Origin: Euschistus heros
Taxonomy: Eukaryota; Arthropoda; Insecta; Hemiptera; Pentatomidae
NCBI GenBank assembly: GCA_003667255.2
Contig: RCWM02000313.1
Coordinates: forward strand, 558,001 to 622,000
Direction: 5' to 3'
DNA length: 64,000 nucleotides
This document shows, in pieces, positions 58,210 to 64,000 of this stretch. A program made the position numbers and the translations under genes. Under the pieces are notes generated by a model. It had not been told where the DNA came from. It searched no databases and saw only the letters and a program-made list of their open reading frames with translations. The stretch's first letter is position 1; every line of letters starts with the position of its first letter.

Positions 58210-61200
58210 CCAAAAAGCAATAAATTAAGCGTTCAAAAAACTGATTATCCCATCCCCCTATCCTTATAAACAAATCACTTGCCCCCTTTTTTACAAAATA
58301 CTTGCAGTATTTCATTTACAGTTGAAGTCTAATTCAAATAATCAGGATAGCTGAACTAAATAAAAATCAATTTCAAAAGACTTTACCATTATTTATTTTC
58401 CTATTCTTTCTAATATTTACACCTGCCACCGAAACAGGTGCAATAATTTACTTTGCTAAAAGACAATGGTTTTCTATTTTAATTATTAATTTTTTTGTAG
58501 CCTGGTATAAGAATTTCTATAATCGTCAGTAGTGACTATGTCCTTTCCATGAAGTATAACGTGAAATATTTTTGAAATACTATGTATGTTTGTTAATCAT
58601 GGGCATATTAAAATTTGAGTGTTGCATACGATTATGATTGTATGAGATCACCGCATATCTTCAGATCAAACTTAGATTTTTTTTTTTTTTTTTTTTTAAC
58701 TTGTATTTTCATAAGAAGTGTATGTGAGGAGTTATCTTCCAAACTAAACATTTCCACTGTTGGTCGATTTTTTTTTTTCTGATTAAGCTTTTGCGAGTTG
58801 CTCACACTGAAGTACTTTGTTTTCATTAGTGGGCATCTATAAAAGATATAAATAATATGATTATTTTGGATTTAATACCAGGGAGGAGTACTAGTTTAAG
58901 TTTTTTGCTCTTTTCTTAACAGTTTTATGAATTGAAAATTTTCAGTTTTGAAGGATAACTTATGTTAAGGATCACTCCTTACATTATATAATTTTCTATA
59001 CCCGTGTGATGTTCATATGGGCTCAAGTATGTAACAGAATGCGATTATTAGCTGTTGGACTTGGAATGCGGAATTCAGGAGGGCTTTCTTGTAACGCAAA
59101 CGATAACTTGAATAAATGAAATAAGATATTAACTGATTTTTCTTACGTAATTTATGAGGCAAAGTTTTGAATTAATAATTGATCTAAGCTGTTCTCCTCT
59201 TAACCGTTATAGTATACAGCTAGTTGAAGTAAATTGAAGAACAGTAATTGTCGCCTGTAGATCAAATCATGTGACTATAAATTCCCCCTTCCCCTTTGCT
59301 TATATCGGTAGTGCAGGGGTTCATGGTCCATTTTGCAGTTGATAAATGTTAATGCTCTACAGTAGGCTTTCCTATCCTGTGTCACCTGCAACTCAGTTCC
59401 ATTCCTTTTTACTTAATTTTTTACTAAAATCTAATGATATAATTCCCCTCTCTGCCTGTTTTCTATCAATATAAATTTCTCCTACTACGGATTCTTCTTT
59501 TTCCGTAAAGCAAAAAGTATATTACAATGAACATGTTAATACTAGATCCAAATAAATAAAAGAAATCTATTGTTGAGTCCGTATATTTTCGCTGACAGTA
59601 GGACAGTAGTTTTATATGTAGAACAGGATATATACGAGTTATAGATATCGTGCAGGATCTCGTTGTTATATTAGATAACAAATTGGTTTAATTGCTGGAA
59701 TATTTCCTCTAACTACTTCCTCAATTAACGTGTGTAAATTAAAAGGTAATTAAATGTAAATGTAATGTATGTAAATTGAAAAGGTAAAGGTAAAGGTGTA
59801 AATTAAAATTTTTAAGGTCAAAGGTTTGAAGTCTGAATATTTTTCGTTTTCTAAGCCGAAGTAATTCATGTCAGGTGAACCTGTAATGAACAGAAGCGCT
59901 TACACGCAACAGTAAACCGGAATATTTCAACCCAGTCGAGAGGCTGTGTAAGAAAGGAGTGAAAACGCAAACTCTAGTGTAAACATTGGCTTAAAAGAGG
60001 AATGAGTATTCTTCTAAAATATTACTAAAACAGTTATAATCAGATCCTACATACAACTGTAAAAAGTTTAACTTCCGAAGAGGTACATTGGAGGTTACGG
60101 GAATTTTCAGTTTTTGTGGCTTATGGTGCCTTTCCTTTACAATTAATGTTATGAATCATTTTATACAAGCACAAGTACATGCAGTAAATAGAAACAAGTT
60201 ATTACTATCGCATTGCAAGAGCGAGACAGATTGTCAAATATAGTTTTGGCGTACATGCATCCAGATTTTTTATATTCCATACTCATATCAATTCAGAACA
60301 AGAGATTATAATAAATGTTATGAAGTCAACGCATTCATAGAAGTACGAATAGATATAGGCTGTTCTGGAAAACAGATTTGGAAAAATAAATCTATGGAAC
60401 TGTCAGAAGAAGAAAAGAAAGAAGAAAATAAGTATTAAAAATTTAATATCCACTCAACTCATTGTTAACATTGTTTGTTAAGGTATGTAAGTTTCTGTCA
60501 GGTTGTATTGAATGTCCGATGTGTAGTGTCTATTATAATAAAAAGCAGTGTTGTATCAATGTACCCCTTTATATAAAGGTTGATCGGATGAAATAAATTT
60601 CAAAGCACTATTGGATGGGGATTAAAGGGCTGTATTATAACTAGTTTTCTCATATACATTTACAGATTTATTAAATTATTTCTTTGATTTGTTTGTTAAT
60701 AAGAAATAAATGTGTACTTTACAGCATTATTAGTTATTGCCTTCCCGTGTAATGTGAAAAAAAAAATTTAATTAGAAAAAAAGTACGATAGTAATGAAGG
60801 ATAGCCTTAATATTATATATTTAATTGAGCTTCTGTTCCTATAAAACTTGATAAAGACGAATGATATTTTAGAAAAAGAAAAAAAGAAGAAGGAAAAACG
60901 ATATGGGAACTGAAAACATCTCTCCTTTTGTTAAGGACTCGAAATCGAATACATCATCTGACATGTTTGGATAGGAGTTTTTCACTGAATGTATTTCGGA
61001 TGTGGATAAAGGTGGATAAGTGTCACCTCTTTGAAACATTCAAGCATCTCCTTATTTTATTTATTCCTACTATCTAAAGAAACTTTTATTTAGAATAAAT
61101 GGAGGTTTTATTTTGCTTTAATTTAATAAAATAATATTAAAAAGTAGTAAAAATATATTACAGGGGGTTTGGAATTTGTTATAAAATCTCAATGATTTTT

Positions 61201-62235
61201 CTATTGTGCTTACAATAACTTTTTATATTGTTTTTCACAAATTCTATATATTTGGTTTATAATTCTTAGTACTTACATAATCTTAGGTACTGAAAATTCT
61301 GAAAAAAAAATTATGATAACTTCTTTAAGTTTTGTTGAAAGGTTTTAAAGTTAAAGTATAAACGAAAATTGCTAAAGAAGGAAGGGTTATTACTCTACGA
61401 ATTACTGTGTTGACCGTATTGCCGCCAAGAGAAAAAATAGTCTTGTTTCACAAGTTTCATGGAGGGTAACCGACTACATAAAATACGTTTATAATATCGA
61501 CTTTTTTATCCTAAATGACTAATTTGTTTTGTTTTTTATTGATATTTTTTAACAACTTATAAAAACGATTTGATATAAAAATATCTGAGCATAAAGACTA
61601 TAAGCGAAGGAGACGAAGTGCTCTTTAGTATCTCTCTAGTATAATTTTAGGCTGGTTTATGAGGAAATTTTTGAGCAGGTTAATTTAATGTATTGAACTG
61701 TCAGTGCTTGTATAGTTCTGTTACAGATCCCCTATCGGGATGTGTGAAAGAGTGATCAACGTGATTGAAAATGGGTAAAAGTATGGTTTGGATTGTTTTG
61801 ACGATCCTGTCAATCTCTGATGCATATAGACTAATCATAGTATAATTATGGTAAAAGTGTTGAACTGAGTGCTTCAGTTGGGTGAGATGATTGATGTAGA
61901 AGGCTAAAATGTAGTTGGATAAGGTTGTTCAGACATTGCAATAAATTTAATCACTGAGGAATTGAATTGGCATGTGGACTTGCTAAGTATCTCACATCCA
62001 GAAAATATTGTTTTGATATCTTCAATATGATTCTTGGTGGGTTTGTAGCTCTGGAGAGTTCACCAGCCCTCAAAGTAGTGCAAACTCTTGAAGTCCTCGG
62101 ATTGGTGCCTCACGGCTATTCGGGAATATTAGCGGTGTGCTTTTCGGTTACCAAGAAAACGCACTAATATGGATTATAACGAAACCTTACATTACGGAGT
62201 AGTTTACACTGGCTCTTGGAGTGTTTTCAATGAAA
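58210..62235. other. Long stretch without recognised genes
   Basis: AT-rich. A T run lies at 58678-58697. A plus frame at 61967-62167 has no family features. No exon of the CUB gene was recognised. Confidence 0.35.
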
Positions 62236-62239
62236 ATAA

Positions 62240-62590
62240 TTTTTAAAAAAGCCTAAAATTTGTATCACAGAACCGCACTTTTGTCAGTTTGGGAAAAAAA
62301 TTATGGCTTTGTGATTGGTGGTACTTCGGAAGCGGTTTGCATTTTGAGCTTGTTCGTAAAGGTCATGCAGTGGACTCAAACCTTTACTGTAAACAGCTTG
62401 ACAGATTTAATGCACTCAAAACTAGTTCGAATTACACTGCCTTGGTCAACAGGTACCAAGCCATTTTGCTTCACATAAATTACCTTTCTCAGTGTATATT
62501 AAACTTATCAGAACTCCAAAGAGTAAACGTTTCACCTCATCTAACTTATAGCCCTGATAACAACAACATATTATGGTTTCTTTAGATCGG
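62240..62590 (+). pseudogene. Mariner transposase pseudogene, decayed
   Basis: The plus frame from about 62289 encodes LWLCDWWYFGSGLHFELV, NLYCKQLDRFNALK and ALVNRYQAILLHINYL, ending with THLTYSPDNNN-type residues. These align with the mariner segment 'LCxWWDxxGxxxFELLxxGxTIxSxLYCxQLxRL...HDNARPH...HPPYSPDLxPSDY'. The second catalytic D appears replaced (HIN for HDN) and the third lies in a degraded SPDNNN stretch. It represents a different mariner lineage from the 2.1-kb copy. Confidence 0.75.
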
Positions 62591-62594
62591 TGGC

Positions 62595-64000
62595 TCATTT
62601 TTTTAAGATGGGGAGAAGGGCTTACCTTTTTTGTCCTCCTAACTCTTTCCCGATACCAGCCGGTTCCACTGCGTCAAGAAGGGTAGCTTGTTGCATTATC
62701 TCCATTCCAAATTCTATGAATTATCCATTACATTGACTTCTTGTAAAATAATGATGATAAAGCGATATCCATATGAGTTCTCAAAGTAAGCGATGATTTA
62801 AAAAAAAAAAATGAGTATCGCTTTAAGCGATCAAACTGCGACTTTTGCTCTTACTGCGATTGGATCCAGACTGACGGGTAATAGCGGCTTTTGTTAGCAA
62901 ATGATGACTATGCAATAACTGAGACCAAACATTTTGAAAATTAACAAAAATAGAATTTCAACCTCAAAACTTCAAATATTGTTTTTCCATAACTGGAAAT
63001 GTACAAAAAAAAAATAAAGGTTGATAGTTTAATTAGATGAAACTACATTATTGGAAGTATTTAAAATAAATCAATCCTAAACAGGAGGGATATTTGATAC
63101 AAGAGGACATAAAAGTTAGATGTAAAGAGTTCTTTACCTCAATTACCAGCAGAATTGAAGGATATGGGTTGAAAGTAGTTAAAACAATGGACTTTACTTT
63201 GAAGAGTAGAATTTCAAATGTTTAAAATATGTAATCTGGAATAGAACTATACTTGTGGACTAGGACTTTTGTAACAAACAAGTGTTTTACACCAATGCTA
63301 ATATGTTTTTATTACTATTTATTTATTAAAAATTTATATAAATCAATTACATTTTTATCAGGATTTTTCTCTTATCCACAATAGTTTTTTGGCTATTTAT
63401 ATTTGTTGGCTGATTATAGAAAGAGTTTATTGAAGAGTAGTTCACATTCTTCTCATCTTAGATAAATCAATAATAGTTGTTTTTTTAAAAATCAGACTAT
63501 TAAAAAACCAAGTGATAATAAAATGTATTTCTAAATTATTCCTTGAATATTCCCTTACCGATTCACTCGAAATTGAGGCCGAGGGAGGAATATGATAAAG
63601 AAATATTACAGTGAGGGGTCAGTAACCGTATTTGAATAAGATTTCTAAAGAACTCGACAAAGTTTTACTTTTGCTAAGCTGCATTAGCTCTTCTCAACTT
63701 GCTTCGGCTAACTTGATGGAAAGAGTTTGAAATGTCAATGCCTCGCAGCTGGATTATCACCCCAATGATTTCGTCTTTAATAAATTATTTAAAATTAAGA
63801 AATACAAGCGGCACAATAATATATATTTTAATAATAATCATTAGAGATAATGAAAGAATAATACAGGAAGTAGACCTTTTAAAAACTAGTCTCAAAAAAT
63901 GGAATATTTAGAATGTTCTGTTATAAACGAAAATCACAAGCTTCAATAAGAATAATTAATTGTTAATAAAAGTTATTTTATCGTTTTAATTCTAAAATGT
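62595..64000. other. No gene recognised
   Basis: AT-rich end of the window with no repeat partner found. Confidence 0.35.

Overview
The window is AT-rich, intron-bearing, repeat-dominated nuclear DNA of an animal, most likely an insect. The evidence is jockey-type LINE tails, mariner relics, Helitron pieces, Penelope-like elements, tRNA-derived SINEs, long (CT)n runs and a spliced CUB-domain gene. The mix would suit a large hemipteran-type genome, but the species cannot be fixed from sequence alone. There are no operons, no CRISPR array and no intact tRNA or rRNA gene.

Only one host gene is well supported. Two plus-strand exons (25660-25883 and 53896-54040) have matching phase-0 junctions and together encode one complete extracellular CUB domain. 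The intron between them is about 28 kb. Exons before 25.6 kb and after 54.0 kb must exist, since both outer junctions are phase 1, but I could not find them. Most of the window is therefore probably intron of this gene.

Layout: 0-5 kb holds copies of one jockey-like LINE tail and a broken mariner. At 9-10 kb is a Helitron with helicase remnants and both ends, followed by a second LINE tail. At 12-14.6 kb are an IR element, an 883-bp foldback carrying two hammerhead motifs, and another LINE copy. At 17-20 kb are a second Helitron fragment and a jockey RT pseudogene. At 30-33 kb are a local duplication, a pogo-like terminus, and a Penelope-like element with a GIY-YIG remnant plus a hammerhead. 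At 34.8-36.5 kb are a SINE and a hAT-like element with a Helitron nested inside. At 45-47 kb is an RT fragment with a target duplication, inserted in an older repeat that was later copied locally. At 48-58 kb are many Penelope-type terminal repeats, a MITE and LINE tails. At 62 kb is a decayed mariner.

The most interesting system is a set of compact 39-nt hammerhead ribozyme motifs in two families. Both have the core CUGANGA / stem II / GAAA, a palindromic minimal stem III (ACGU or ACUAGU), and a stem I that changes in a compensatory way (GCC/GGC versus GAA/UUC). In one element the inverted copy of the terminal repeat starts exactly at the predicted cleavage site. Several motifs lie sense in the CUB-gene intron and could in principle cut nascent pre-mRNA. 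Hammerheads are established in Penelope-like elements. The structures here were derived by eye and have not been folded or tested.
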